A DNA stretch of 43,527 nt, from NCBI GenBank assembly GCA_964537505.1, contig CAZICK010000027.1, forward strand, positions 1 through 43,527, in the 5' to 3' direction. This DNA is from DAINBT01 sp036732785. GTDB taxonomy: Bacteria > Planctomycetota > Phycisphaerae > Sedimentisphaerales > SM23-30. The notes under the pieces are model-generated. The model saw only the letters and a program-made list of their open reading frames with translations. It ran no database searches and was not told where the DNA came from. The stretch's first letter is position 1, and each line of letters begins with the position of its first letter. The translations under genes and the position numbers were made by a program. Shown piece after piece: positions 35,868 to 43,527 of the stretch.

Positions 35868-36989
35868 TTACATCAGCTTATTCAACGCCAACTTCAACGC
35901 CGCACAAGCCGTCTCCACCTGCTCCCGGCTCAGATTATTATAAAACGGCAGCGCAATCGTTCGCTGCGCAATTCTTTCGGTAACAGGAAAATCACCAACC
36001 CGATAACCGAACTTATCCGCTATAAAAGGCTGCAGATGGATAGGAGTAAAATAATTATTACAGCCGATACCATGCTCACGTAAATACACCAATATCATAT
36101 CACGATCTTCACCGCTAAATTCATCCTGCAGCCGTACCACATAGACAAACCAGCTAATTCGGCACCCGTCCGGCTCATTCGGCAAAACTATCCGCTGCTC
36201 GTCCCCGAGCATTTCCCGGTACCACCCGGCCACCTGCCCTCGCTTGGCGATGAACTGCTCGATCCGTTTGAGCTGTTCGATCCCAAGAACGCAATTTATA
36301 TCCGACAGCCGATAATTATAACCCAGCCGCGCATGAGCCAGCCACCCGGCGTTGGCATCCCGCCCCTGGTTACGCAGCGAAGCACAAAGATGAGCGACCT
36401 GCTCATCGTCTGTAACGATCATACCTCCCTCGCCGGTTGTCATCTGCTTATTGGGATAAAACGCAAACGTGCTGACATTACCAAGCGTTCCAACCTTACG
36501 CCCGTTGACCACCGAACCCAGCGCCTCACACGAATCTTCAACGCACAACAGATTCCGCTGACGGGCCAACTCATAAACCTGATCGATCCCCTGCGGATTG
36601 CCGAACACTTCCACCGGCAGCACTGCCTTGGTCTTATCGGTAATCTTCTGGGCGATCCGATCCACATCAATATTATAGCTCACCGGATCGACATCCACAA
36701 AAACAGGTTTCGCCCCGACCATCAGCACGCAATTAGTCGTAGCGATAAAACTAAAAGGCGTAGTAATAACTTCATCACCAGGCCCAATCCCCAGCGCCAA
36801 CATACACAAATGCAAAGCGCTCGTACCGCTGTTAACCGCAACACCAAACCGTCGGCCCACATAGTCGGCAAAGTTGGTTTCAAACTCAACCAATTTAGGG
36901 CCCAGACTCAAATTCGGGGTACGCAGCACCGCGACCACCGCGTCAATCTCAGCCTGGCTGATATCAGGACCGGACAATGAAACTTTCAT
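35868..36989 (-). CDS. DegT/DnrJ/EryC1/StrS family aminotransferase
   Basis: This 373-residue PLP enzyme belongs to the fold-type I sugar aminotransferases that put an amino group on a keto-sugar nucleotide. The cofactor Lys181 lies in FYPNKQMTTGEGG, VEDSCEALG (150-158) supplies the Asp that holds the ring nitrogen, and SGTSALH (54-60) binds phosphate. Length is normal. The C-terminal part, with PLPFYNNLS, closes the active site. The start is ATG at 36989 with AGGT before it. A leader of about 120 bases contains an A-rich 11-base repeat (37017-37102) after a promoter at 37111-37139. No sugar dehydratase or transferase is adjacent, so the amino sugar is unknown. Confidence 0.93.
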   Translation of the reverse strand: MKVSLSGPDISQAEIDAVVAVLRTPNLSLGPKLVEFETNFADYVGRRFGVAVNSGTSALHLCMLALGIGPGDEVITTPFSFIATTNCVLMVGAKPVFVDVDPVSYNIDVDRIAQKITDKTKAVLPVEVFGNPQGIDQVYELARQRNLLCVEDSCEALGSVVNGRKVGTLGNVSTFAFYPNKQMTTGEGGMIVTDDEQVAHLCASLRNQGRDANAGWLAHARLGYNYRLSDINCVLGIEQLKRIEQFIAKRGQVAGWYREMLGDEQRIVLPNEPDGCRISWFVYVVRLQDEFSGEDRDMILVYLREHGIGCNNYFTPIHLQPFIADKFGYRVGDFPVTERIAQRTIALPFYNNLSREQVETACAALKLALNKLM

Positions 36990-37016
36990 ATTTACCTGCT
37001 CTTTCTAATCAAAAAA

Positions 37017-37102
37017 CACACCAAAACCATATCAAAACCACATCAAAACCACATCAAAACATACCAAGAACGCATCAAAAACACGCCAAAAAACACCAAA
37101 AA
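37017..37102. repeat. A-rich tandem repeat, about 11-base unit
   Basis: The unit ACCACATCAAA is repeated about seven times with drift. It lies in the leader of the aminotransferase gene. The 369-base gap 36990-37358 contains this tract, the promoter at 37111-37139 and no further gene. Confidence 0.6.
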
Positions 37103-37110
37103 TCTTCACT

Positions 37111-37139
37111 TTTTTAATAAAATACGCCGATTTTGTCAA
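37111..37139 (-). promoter_or_regulatory. Promoter of the aminotransferase gene
   Basis: On the minus strand a perfect TTGACA (37134-37139) is 17 bases from TAAAAA (37111-37116). The -10 box is weak, 4 of 6 to consensus. Confidence 0.4.
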
Positions 37140-37358
37140 TCAAATTCCCCCACCGCCCCCAACCGAAATAATTGTACCCTTGACCCTAACACCATATTCT
37201 GATAGACATTACGTTTATTCAACTACCGAGAACAAACAAACTATGAAATACCAACGGACATAAAGGATTAGAACAACAATTTTTCACATTACCTTGTAGT
37301 TAAACGAGTTACGAAAAACAAAAAACAAAATCGCGCACTAAAATCGGATTACCATAAA

Positions 37359-39755
37359 ATGAAACACTTCAGACGCGTACTAAAATACGCCGCCCCACAA
37401 TACAAAACCGTCATAATCTCCATCGCCTGCGCCCTAGGCGCCGCAATGCTGTTTTCGATGAGCATAGCAGCTATGCTGCCCCTGATGAGGGTAATGATCG
37501 GCGAAGAGGGTCTCCACGGATGGGTCTATCGGGGGATCGTCAAGCATCGCAGCGGAATCGTGTTCGAATCCGTGACGATAGAGGAAAATCCGGCAGCTCT
37601 CGGAGATACCGAAACGCCGCCTCAACCATTAAGAATATTCCATATTCGAAAAAAAACCCCAGCCGAAAACAGCGGTCTGTCAAAGGACGATATTGTCCTG
37701 CTAGTCACGCCAGGACCGCGGTTGCAGGGAGGCTCACCGCAGGAAGGCACGTTGGAGGGAGGCACGTTGGAGGGAAGCACGTTGGAGGGAGGCACACCGC
37801 AGGGAGGCACACCGCAGGGAGGCACACCGCAGGGAGGCACGCCGCGGGGAGGCACGTTGGAGGGAGGCACACCGCGGGGAGGCACGTTGGAGGGAGGCAC
37901 ACCGCAGGGAGGCTCACTGCGGGAAGGCACACCGCGGGGAGGCACGTTGGAGGGAGGCACGCCGCAGGGAAGCACGTCGCAGGGAAGCATGTCGAGGAAC
38001 CAATTACTGCAACATTTAGCGGGAGCCGATTCCGACCAACCGGTTCAACTGACCATCAAACATACCGACGATAGTATAGAATTGATCGGCATCAATCTCG
38101 ATAAACCTCCGATCTACGCACCGGCGGCCCGGTGGCTGCTGGGATTTGTCCCTTACCAGCAGGGAGCCAGTTTCAAACGTAATTGCATCGTTCTGATTAT
38201 CGTTCTGATGTGGGTGGCCACTATCGTACGCTGCACGCTACGGTTCGTTCAGGAATATCTGGTCAGAAGAATATCGTATCGCAGTATCATGTCACTGCGT
38301 CGGGACGCCTACGCTAAAGCCGTTCGCATACCCCTGAGCTATTTCAGTCAGGAAGGGGTCAGCGATACCATGAGCCGATTCGTTCAGGATTCCAATCGGA
38401 TCCATCGAGGTATGACTGTCCTGCTCGGCAAGGTGATCCGCGAGCCGTTCACCATCATCGGGCTGACGGCAGGGGCGTTCTGGATCAACTCCGATATGAC
38501 CCTGATTGTGCTCATGGGCGCCCCGATAGCGGCGTTGGTAATCGGTAAACTGGGTAAAAAGATAAAACGGGCCACCAAAAAAACCCTTGAAAGCTGGTCG
38601 CGAATGCTGGGGCACCTTCAGGGAACCCTTTTGGGCATCCGGGTCGTCAAGGGCTATCATCAGGAGACCTTTGAAGAAACCCGTTTTACCGAAATCAACC
38701 AAAAACTGCTCAAACAACAGTTTCGTGTGGCCAAGATAGAAGCTTCCAGTGGTCCTATTATCGAATCGCTGGGGATCACCGCTGCCTGCGCCGGGATGAT
38801 CTGTGCGGCTTATTATTTGTTCGGCAAGCCGGACGGCGATATGAAAACCAGCGATTTTTTCACGTTGGTAATGCTGCTGGCTTCCATGGCTGAGTCGGGC
38901 CGTAAGCTGGGAGATGTCTATCCGGATCTGCAGGTAGCCAACGCCTCGGCCGAGCGGGTCTATCGCCTGATCGATACGCCTATCGAAACCGATCCACCAC
39001 AGGCCGTAAAGTTGGAACGCTTGAGCAGGTTGATTGAATTTCGAAATATCAATTTTCGTTATCCCGATAGTCTAGCCGACACGCTCAGTGACATCAATCT
39101 GACCGTCAATGCCGGTCAAACTATCGCGGTCGTAGGACCGAACGGCTCAGGGAAAACCACCCTTTTGAGCCTTGTCCCCCGGTTTTTCATTCCTGAAAAG
39201 GGAGCTATCCTCTTTGACGGGACGGATATCGCCCAAGGGACTTTGAGTTCACTACGTGAGCAAATCGGTATCGTCACCCAGCAGACGGTGGTTTTCAACG
39301 ATACCATTGAGGCCAATATCGCCTACAGCAGACCACAGGCCGGCAAAGAAAAAGTCATCGAGGCAGCGAAACAGGCCTACGCTCACGAATTTATCGAACA
39401 GACGCCAAACGGATACCAAACCATCGTGGGCGAACAAGGGGCGAAACTGTCGGGAGGACAACTGCAGAGAATAGCTATCGCCCGGGCGATATTGCTTGAC
39501 CCGGCGATTCTGATCTTCGACGAGGCAATGAGCCAAATCGACTCCGACAGCGAAGCTAAAATCCAAAAGGCCCTGACGAAGTTTACGCAAAACCGAACCT
39601 CGTTTATTATCGCTCATCGGTTGAGCACTATTATCGATGCCGACAGGATTATTGTACTGGATAATGGAAGGCTAATCGCCCAGGGCAAACATCAGGAACT
39701 GATCAAGAGTTGTAAGCTGTATCGACAACTGTATGAGATGCAATTCGCGACATAA
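37359..39755 (+). CDS. MsbA-type ABC exporter with PDZ-like loop holding a minisatellite
   Basis: This 798-residue half-transporter has permease and ATPase fused. The first membrane helix (about 16-44) is followed not by a short loop but by about 220 residues. Residues 90-122 (IRKKTPAENSGLSKDDIVLLV) and 214-250 (SRNQLLQHLAGAD, then PVQLTIKH) look like the two halves of a PDZ domain, split by 18 units of a 5-residue repeat (124-213, GGTPQ/GGTLE). The second helix starts near 265. The ATPase shows GPNGSGKTT (593-601), LSGGQ (697-701), a DEAMSQID Walker B/D-loop (721-728) and the AHRLST H-loop. The family moves lipids or lipid-linked sugars outward. The loop should lie outside the inner membrane. 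The substrate is unknown. Confidence 0.93.
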   Translation: MKHFRRVLKYAAPQYKTVIISIACALGAAMLFSMSIAAMLPLMRVMIGEEGLHGWVYRGIVKHRSGIVFESVTIEENPAALGDTETPPQPLRIFHIRKKTPAENSGLSKDDIVLLVTPGPRLQGGSPQEGTLEGGTLEGSTLEGGTPQGGTPQGGTPQGGTPRGGTLEGGTPRGGTLEGGTPQGGSLREGTPRGGTLEGGTPQGSTSQGSMSRNQLLQHLAGADSDQPVQLTIKHTDDSIELIGINLDKPPIYAPAARWLLGFVPYQQGASFKRNCIVLIIVLMWVATIVRCTLRFVQEYLVRRISYRSIMSLRRDAYAKAVRIPLSYFSQEGVSDTMSRFVQDSNRIHRGMTVLLGKVIREPFTIIGLTAGAFWINSDMTLIVLMGAPIAALVIGKLGKKIKRATKKTLESWSRMLGHLQGTLLGIRVVKGYHQETFEETRFTEINQKLLKQQFRVAKIEASSGPIIESLGITAACAGMICAAYYLFGKPDGDMKTSDFFTLVMLLASMAESGRKLGDVYPDLQVANASAERVYRLIDTPIETDPPQAVKLERLSRLIEFRNINFRYPDSLADTLSDINLTVNAGQTIAVVGPNGSGKTTLLSLVPRFFIPEKGAILFDGTDIAQGTLSSLREQIGIVTQQTVVFNDTIEANIAYSRPQAGKEKVIEAAKQAYAHEFIEQTPNGYQTIVGEQGAKLSGGQLQRIAIARAILLDPAILIFDEAMSQIDSDSEAKIQKALTKFTQNRTSFIIAHRLSTIIDADRIIVLDNGRLIAQGKHQELIKSCKLYRQLYEMQFAT
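37728..37997. repeat. Coding minisatellite, 18 units of 15 bases
   Basis: Each unit encodes five residues, mostly GGTPQ, GGTPR or GGTLE, and the array runs without a break in frame inside the ABC exporter gene. The typical base pattern is GGAGGCACACCGCAG or its TTGGAG variant. Loss or gain of units would leave the protein in frame, so length may vary between strains. Confidence 0.95.
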
Positions 39756-39759
39756 TTAA

Positions 39760-40554
39760 ATGAATACCGAAATTGACCGACAGCGGCTAATTAACACGAT
39801 TACAGGGCAATTGGAAAGCGATCTGTTCCTGGGCGGCGTATGGCTGCCTATTGGGCGGATAGGCAAAGTGCAGGCAATGGGAAAAGAAAAAATGACAACC
39901 GATTCAAAAACCACGGAAGAGACGAAAAACTCCGCTGAGCAGGTCGGCATTATCGAAGAAAAACGTCAGCGTCTGAGCAAAGTTGGCCAAGCAGTGGCTC
40001 AATGCACCAAGTGCCCACTCCACAAACAGCGGACCAATACCGTACCCGGCGAAGGCAATCCCGATGCGCGTATCATGTTCGTCGGCGAAGCGCCGGGCCA
40101 AACGGAGGACGAACAGGCTCGACCGTTTGTGGGGCAAGCTGGCAAACTGCTGACGAAGATAATCGAAGCGATGGGCCTCAATCGCCGGGATGTCTTTATT
40201 GGCAATATTCTCAAATGCCGACCGCCGGGCAATCGTGACCCGCAAGTCAGTGAAATTGTCCAGTGTGTCGATTTTCTGTGCGAACAACTGCAAATAATCG
40301 AACCGGAAATTATCGTGGCCCTGGGTGCTCATGCGGCTCGTACCCTGCTGGAAAGCAGCGACTCGATCGGAGAGTTGAGGGGGCGTGTACATGAGTATCG
40401 GCCACACCCATTGGCTGAACCGATAAAACTTATCGCTACGTATCACCCGGCATATCTGCTGCGGAACTATTCTAAAGATACGCGGATGCGAGTCTGGCAG
40501 GACATGCAAAAGGTATTGACGGAATTGGGATTGCCGATTCCCAAAAGAGAGTAA
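39760..40554 (+). CDS. Family 4-type uracil-DNA glycosylase
   Basis: This enzyme removes uracil from DNA and starts base-excision repair. The 264-residue protein has the iron-sulfur cysteines Cys82, Cys85, Cys153 and Cys169, the active-site block GEAPGQTED (109-117) and a late HPAYLLRN motif. An N-terminal extension of about 70 polar residues precedes the fold, so the protein is longer than the usual 200. ATG at 39760 is four bases after the ABC exporter stop, suggesting coupling. ATG further in (near residue 45) would remove part of the extension and cannot be excluded. It does not share function with its neighbours. Confidence 0.93.
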   Translation: MNTEIDRQRLINTITGQLESDLFLGGVWLPIGRIGKVQAMGKEKMTTDSKTTEETKNSAEQVGIIEEKRQRLSKVGQAVAQCTKCPLHKQRTNTVPGEGNPDARIMFVGEAPGQTEDEQARPFVGQAGKLLTKIIEAMGLNRRDVFIGNILKCRPPGNRDPQVSEIVQCVDFLCEQLQIIEPEIIVALGAHAARTLLESSDSIGELRGRVHEYRPHPLAEPIKLIATYHPAYLLRNYSKDTRMRVWQDMQKVLTELGLPIPKRE

Positions 40555-40598
40555 GGAAATCGCCTGGGACCAACCTGCAGGCAAGATTGTTGGTGTGC

Positions 40599-40659
40599 GA
40601 CGCATACCTTACATAAAGGCGCGTACACTGTATAAAGACGCATACCTTAACATAAAAGG
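40599..40659. repeat. Direct duplication of leader segment before MBL gene
   Basis: The segment starting GACGCATACCTTA at 40599-40619 recurs at 40637-40659 with two extra A residues. The second copy contains the AAAGGAG that serves the MBL gene; the first has CATAAAGG without a start nearby. Confidence 0.7.
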
Positions 40660-40666
40660 AGCAATA

Positions 40667-41299
40667 GTGCAGATTGATTGTTTTGTATTAGGAGAGTTTG
40701 AGACTAACTGTTATGTATTGCGTTCGACGGCTCAAGCCAAAGAATGCCTCATTATCGATCCGGGTTTCTCGGCTGAGCCACTGGTTGCATTTCTAAAAGA
40801 AGAATCGTTGCAGCCGAGCAAGATAATTCTGACGCACGGTCATTGCGATCACATCGCCGGGGTAAAGTTGTTAGAGGAAGAGTTCGGCAAGATACCGATT
40901 GGTATCGGGCGAGATAATGCTAAGATGCTCGGCAGTACAACGAAAAATCTATCGCTGATGGTGGGAAAACCATTCAAAATCGGCCCGGCAGATGAACTGC
41001 TCGGAGCAGGTGATACCATTGAACTGGAGCAGATCAGGTTGGAGGTTTTGGCCACACCAGGACATACTCCCGGCTGCATAAGCCTCTATTGCCGTGATGA
41101 AGGAATGGTTTTTAGCGGTGATACCCTTTTTGCCGGTTCTATCGGTCGGACCGATTTCCCGGGCGGGTCTATGCCAACCCTGCTGGACAGTATCCGAAAG
41201 CAACTTTTGGTATTACCGGAACAAACTAAAGTCTATTCCGGTCATGGGCTCCAAACTACTATCGGTACGGAAAAACAGACCAATCCATTCGTCAGGTAA
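40667..41299 (+). CDS. MBL-fold metallohydrolase, glyoxalase II-like
   Basis: This 210-residue protein has the metallo-beta-lactamase fold. The metal motif THGHCDH (56-62) gives His57, His59, Asp61 and His62. Further ligands lie in TPGHTPG, SGDTLF and YSGHG. Lack of the glyoxalase II C-terminal helical domain makes it the short type found in many bacteria, where substrates are thioesters or are unknown. GTG at 40667 is preceded by AAAGGAG at 5 bases, which sets the start over a GTG at 40595. The leader has a direct duplication (40599-40659). It is probably cotranscribed with the uracil glycosylase. Confidence 0.9.
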   Translation: MQIDCFVLGEFETNCYVLRSTAQAKECLIIDPGFSAEPLVAFLKEESLQPSKIILTHGHCDHIAGVKLLEEEFGKIPIGIGRDNAKMLGSTTKNLSLMVGKPFKIGPADELLGAGDTIELEQIRLEVLATPGHTPGCISLYCRDEGMVFSGDTLFAGSIGRTDFPGGSMPTLLDSIRKQLLVLPEQTKVYSGHGLQTTIGTEKQTNPFVR

Positions 41300-41329
41300 C
41301 ATCCGAGGGGTATCTTGAGCAAATCTCCC

Positions 41330-41358
41330 TTGACCTGTCGGCTGAAAAATCATACAAT
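41330..41358 (+). promoter_or_regulatory. Promoter of the FHA-GAF histidine kinase
   Basis: TTGACC (41330-41335) and TACAAT (41353-41358) are 17 bases apart. Lying between the MBL gene and GTG at 41450, it supports the downstream start for the kinase and shows that the gene can be transcribed alone. Confidence 0.55.
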
Positions 41359-41449
41359 ATGGTGTGGCGGTGTTCGTATCCGTGTTGTATCGTTATTGGC
41401 CTATTGTAATTCATTTTGTTGCAGATGGTTTTTATTGGGGCTATTGACA

Positions 41450-43114
41450 GTGCCGACGTTATACGTTTTACAAGGCTCGGATAAAGGACGTACCCTGGAG
41501 GTTTCCAGTTCGCCGATTCTGATCGGCCGCGGCAGTCAGGATTTTCCTCTGTCGGACAATACTATTTCGCGCCGTCATGCCGAGTTGATAAGAAGGAAAG
41601 ACGACATCTGGACGATCAACGATCTGAACTCCGCCAACGGAACATACGTCAACGGCGTGAAGTTGTCCGCCTCGCTTGATTTGAAACAGGGTGATCAGAT
41701 CCGATGCGGCGCTACACTGATCGTATTCGGCGGTGTTCAGAGCAGTAGTGTAGCGGGCGGTTTGGACGGTCTGCGTATCGATGCGAACGGCAACCTGATC
41801 GAATCGTCCATTATGGCTACGGTACCGTCGATGGACGATTCGGTGATCATCGCCGGACCGGAGACCTCCGATGCGGTAGGTAATCTGCGGCTGTTGTATG
41901 AACTATCCACGACCATCAATTCGATTTTCGACCGTCAGCAGTTGGTCGAAAGAGTAATGGATATGATTTTTAAGACTCTCCCGGCTGATCGCGGTTTCAT
42001 CTTGTTGCAAAATGGTGACGAGGAAAAACTCGAGCCGATGGCGGTGCGTTACCGCAGCGAAGAACACTCGGGGGAAATCACCGTCAGTCATACCATCGTC
42101 GATCATGTGATGAAACATAAAGAAGGGGCAATCTGCTCCAACGCCATGCGCGATCCGCGTTTTGCTAAGGGCAAGAGTGTACAAAATTACGGTATCCGCT
42201 CAGCCCTTTGCGTACCGATTACGGTGAGGGAACGCATTATGGGCGTGATCTATGTAGATACCACTGTGGCCACTCACACTTATGCTGTCGAACAGCTCCG
42301 TTTGTTAACGGCCATCGGCTTTCAAACCGGTCTGGCACTGGAAAACACCAGGCTATATCAGGCAGGAGTACAAGCGGAACGACTTGCCGCAGCAGGCGAA
42401 ACAGTGGCTTATCTGTCCCACAGCATAAAAAACATACTGCAAAGTCTGCAGAGCGCAGCCGATATGGTGGAACTTGGTCTTAATAAACGAAAGATTCCCA
42501 TGGTCAAAAAAGGCTGGGCTATTTTGCAGCGCAACCTTACCAAGGTCCATAATCTGGTGCTCAATATGTTGGCCTTCAGCAAGATACGACAGCCTCATTT
42601 GATTATGACGCAAATCAATCATCTGGTAACCGAAGCGACAGAAATGCTTGCCAACCATGCAGATGAAAAAAGAGTGGCAATGATCGCCGATCTGGACGAT
42701 AAACTGCCGGCCCTGGCGGTGGACCCCGACGGGATGCAGCAGGTGATTCTCAATTTAACGCTCAATGCGCTCGACGCCGTGGCACCAGACAGCGGTGCGA
42801 TCACTATCAAAACTATCTATGATGACGAAAAACAGGAAGTAATTCTGTCGGTTAGTGACAACGGAATCGGTATCGAAGCCAATCAGCTCAGCGGCATCTT
42901 CAAGGCGTTTTCTTCCAACAAAGGTCACGGCGGTACCGGTTTGGGACTGGCCGTGGTCAAAAGAATCGCCGAAGAGCACCATGGAAGCGTAGAAGTGGAC
43001 AGTATCTCCGGTGAAGGAACCACCTTTACAGTAAAAATACCAGGCGGAAAAGGAGAAAGCGAAAGCAGCAGCACCGTCGGACCAGCAACCGAGAAACCAG
43101 GGGAATTCTGTTAG
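41450..43114 (+). CDS. FHA-GAF sensor histidine kinase
   Basis: This is a cytoplasmic 554-residue kinase. An N-terminal FHA domain (about 1-100) has GRG (26-28) and SRRH (40-43). A GAF domain (about 145-305) follows, then the dimerisation helix with the phosphoacceptor His324 in LSHSIKN, the N box (ILNLTLNALDA), DNGIGI and GTGLGLAV of the ATPase. The layout is NtrB-like with no transmembrane segment. I choose GTG at 41450 because the FHA fold begins there and a promoter lies at 41330-41358. A longer frame from TTG at 41315, after GAGGGG, would add 45 non-conserved residues. Its partner regulator is not adjacent; a lone receiver exists at 5038-5457. Confidence 0.92.
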   Translation: MPTLYVLQGSDKGRTLEVSSSPILIGRGSQDFPLSDNTISRRHAELIRRKDDIWTINDLNSANGTYVNGVKLSASLDLKQGDQIRCGATLIVFGGVQSSSVAGGLDGLRIDANGNLIESSIMATVPSMDDSVIIAGPETSDAVGNLRLLYELSTTINSIFDRQQLVERVMDMIFKTLPADRGFILLQNGDEEKLEPMAVRYRSEEHSGEITVSHTIVDHVMKHKEGAICSNAMRDPRFAKGKSVQNYGIRSALCVPITVRERIMGVIYVDTTVATHTYAVEQLRLLTAIGFQTGLALENTRLYQAGVQAERLAAAGETVAYLSHSIKNILQSLQSAADMVELGLNKRKIPMVKKGWAILQRNLTKVHNLVLNMLAFSKIRQPHLIMTQINHLVTEATEMLANHADEKRVAMIADLDDKLPALAVDPDGMQQVILNLTLNALDAVAPDSGAITIKTIYDDEKQEVILSVSDNGIGIEANQLSGIFKAFSSNKGHGGTGLGLAVVKRIAEEHHGSVEVDSISGEGTTFTVKIPGGKGESESSSTVGPATEKPGEFC

Positions 43115-43162
43115 AGTAGCTATACGCGGTATTGGACCGTTCAATATTCTGCAAAAATTTTC

Positions 43163-43191
43163 TTGGCGAAATCACGTATTTGCGTTAGTGT
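43163..43191 (+). promoter_or_regulatory. Possible tRNA promoter
   Basis: TTGGCG (43163-43168) and TAGTGT (43186-43191) are 17 bases apart and end 26 bases before the tRNA. The -10 match is weak. Confidence 0.35.
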
Positions 43192-43217
43192 AGGCATTGC
43201 AAACTTACAGTCTGCCA

Positions 43218-43291
43218 CGGGGAGTGGCTCAGTTTGGTAGAGCGCTGCGTTCGGGACGCAGAGGTCGCAAGTTCAAATCTTGTCTCCCCGA
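43218..43291 (+). tRNA. tRNA-Pro, anticodon CGG
   Basis: A full cloverleaf fits 74 bases. The 7-bp acceptor stem (43218-43224 with 43284-43290) is perfect, the D stem is GCTC/GAGC, the anticodon stem CTGCG/CGCAG holds the loop TTCGGGA with CGG at 43252-43254, and the T arm has TTCAAAT. The discriminator base is A and the CCA end is not encoded. It decodes the proline codon CCG. Confidence 0.97.
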
Positions 43292-43294
43292 TTG

Positions 43295-43327
43295 AATATA
43301 ACTGCTTACTATACAAGTAGTTATATT
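43295..43327 (+). terminator. AT-rich hairpin after tRNA-Pro
   Basis: AATATAACTGCTT and AAGTAGTTATATT pair over 13 positions with one G-T pair around a 7-base loop, starting 4 bases after the tRNA. It is bidirectional. It lacks a long T-run, so it may stop transcription weakly or be a processing or attachment-site relic. Confidence 0.45.
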
Positions 43328-43390
43328 TCCATAGAACACCCAAAAAGTTTTATCCCAGGTTTTATTCTTTGCTTTTTTTGTAATTTTACT

Positions 43391-43474
43391 TCGCAAATCA
43401 TGAAAAGTGCCATCCTCAATGCCGGCTTTCCGCAAAATAGTCTTCCACGGTTTGATCGGCCCATCTAAAAAACT
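43391..43474 (-). pseudogene. Tyrosine recombinase (integrase) fragment
   Basis: Translation of the minus strand gives a 28-residue stretch that reads like a phage-type integrase: PIKPWKTILRKAGIEDG followed by TFHDLR. The HxLR residues (His and Arg of the second catalytic box) are present. The similarity ends at HDLR and the frame then continues as unrelated residues. The upstream end stops exactly where the 50-bp terminal repeat begins. It is therefore a broken remnant, cut by the repeat, 100 bases past tRNA-Pro. Confidence 0.6.
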
Positions 43475-43523
43475 GGTTCCTCATAAGAATCTGTACAGAA
43501 CACGAGGCTAAGAACTGCTGTAT
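43474..43523. repeat. Right copy of 50-bp terminal inverted repeat
   Basis: Exact reverse complement of bases 1-50. Only four bases (43524-43527) lie beyond it in this window. Inside, it abuts the integrase fragment. Confidence 0.9.
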
Positions 43524-43527
43524 CCTA

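Noticed and set aside
36333..36980. 215-codon open frame on the plus strand
   Set aside because: It is antisense to the aminotransferase, whose PLP motifs are intact.
37728..37997. CRISPR-like array
   Set aside because: Units are contiguous 15-mers with no spacers and encode protein in frame.
37520..38074. Repeat-rich frame with AGRH units
   Set aside because: It is the minisatellite read in another frame; the ABC exporter frame contains both PDZ-like halves and continues.
43229..43435. 68-codon minus-strand frame across tRNA-Pro
   Set aside because: Its end, with QDLNLRP, is the usual antisense translation of a tRNA. Only the upstream integrase-like part is kept, as a pseudogene.

Overview
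The window is a 43.5 kb piece of a bacterial chromosome, most likely from the phylum Planctomycetota and probably a Phycisphaerae/Sedimentisphaerales-like lineage. This rests on three things seen in the sequence: a giant secreted protein that starts with a planctomycete LEPR-XLL-like motif, a dockerin-like module of the 'ASQWL' style in a second giant protein, and a bacterial copy of DNA topoisomerase VI subunit B. The taxonomic call is an inference. Both ends of the window carry the same 50-bp sequence in opposite orientation, so the contig probably stops inside two copies of one repeat.

Layout. 1-3744: two minus-strand GT-C type membrane glycosyltransferase-like genes. 3883-5457: an FHA-GAF signalling protein facing a stand-alone receiver protein. 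5458-7356: a structured intergenic stretch, a RAYT-type transposase whose catalytic residues are replaced, and a sugar-phosphate nucleotidyltransferase. 7508-14042 (all minus): RNase E/G, a radical-SAM-linked DUF2344 protein, then a regulatory PTS set (EI, HPr, EIIA) with the hibernation factor HPF and a DUF502 membrane protein. 14322-18585 (minus): a conserved unknown protein, undecaprenyl-diphosphate phosphatase, phosphatidylglycerophosphatase A and topoisomerase VI-B. 18782-30719: two divergent giant exported proteins of 1766 and 1964 residues. 31006-32250: TruD. 32447-32963: a 52-residue membrane peptide and a BamE-like lipoprotein. 33130-35727: an AT-rich restriction-modification pair. 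35868-36989: a DegT-family aminotransferase. 37359-43114 (plus): an MsbA-type ABC exporter with a PDZ-like loop interrupted by a coding minisatellite, uracil-DNA glycosylase, an MBL-fold hydrolase and an FHA-GAF histidine kinase. The window closes with tRNA-Pro(CGG), an integrase scar and the terminal repeat.

How the genes fit together. Several genes serve the envelope: the GT-C proteins, nucleotidyltransferase, UppP, PgpA, aminotransferase and ABC exporter could supply or move lipid-linked sugars and lipids. The PTS proteins lack any sugar permease here and look like a regulatory phosphorelay. The FHA-GAF protein, the receiver and the FHA-GAF kinase share a sensory architecture, but nothing in the sequence proves that they talk to each other. 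The most unusual items are the RAYT with a broken active site, the M6-peptidase-like giant with HQFGH in place of HExxH and a domain nested in it, and the ABC exporter with the PDZ-like insert carrying 18 copies of a 15-bp repeat. I found no CRISPR array and no complete insertion sequence.
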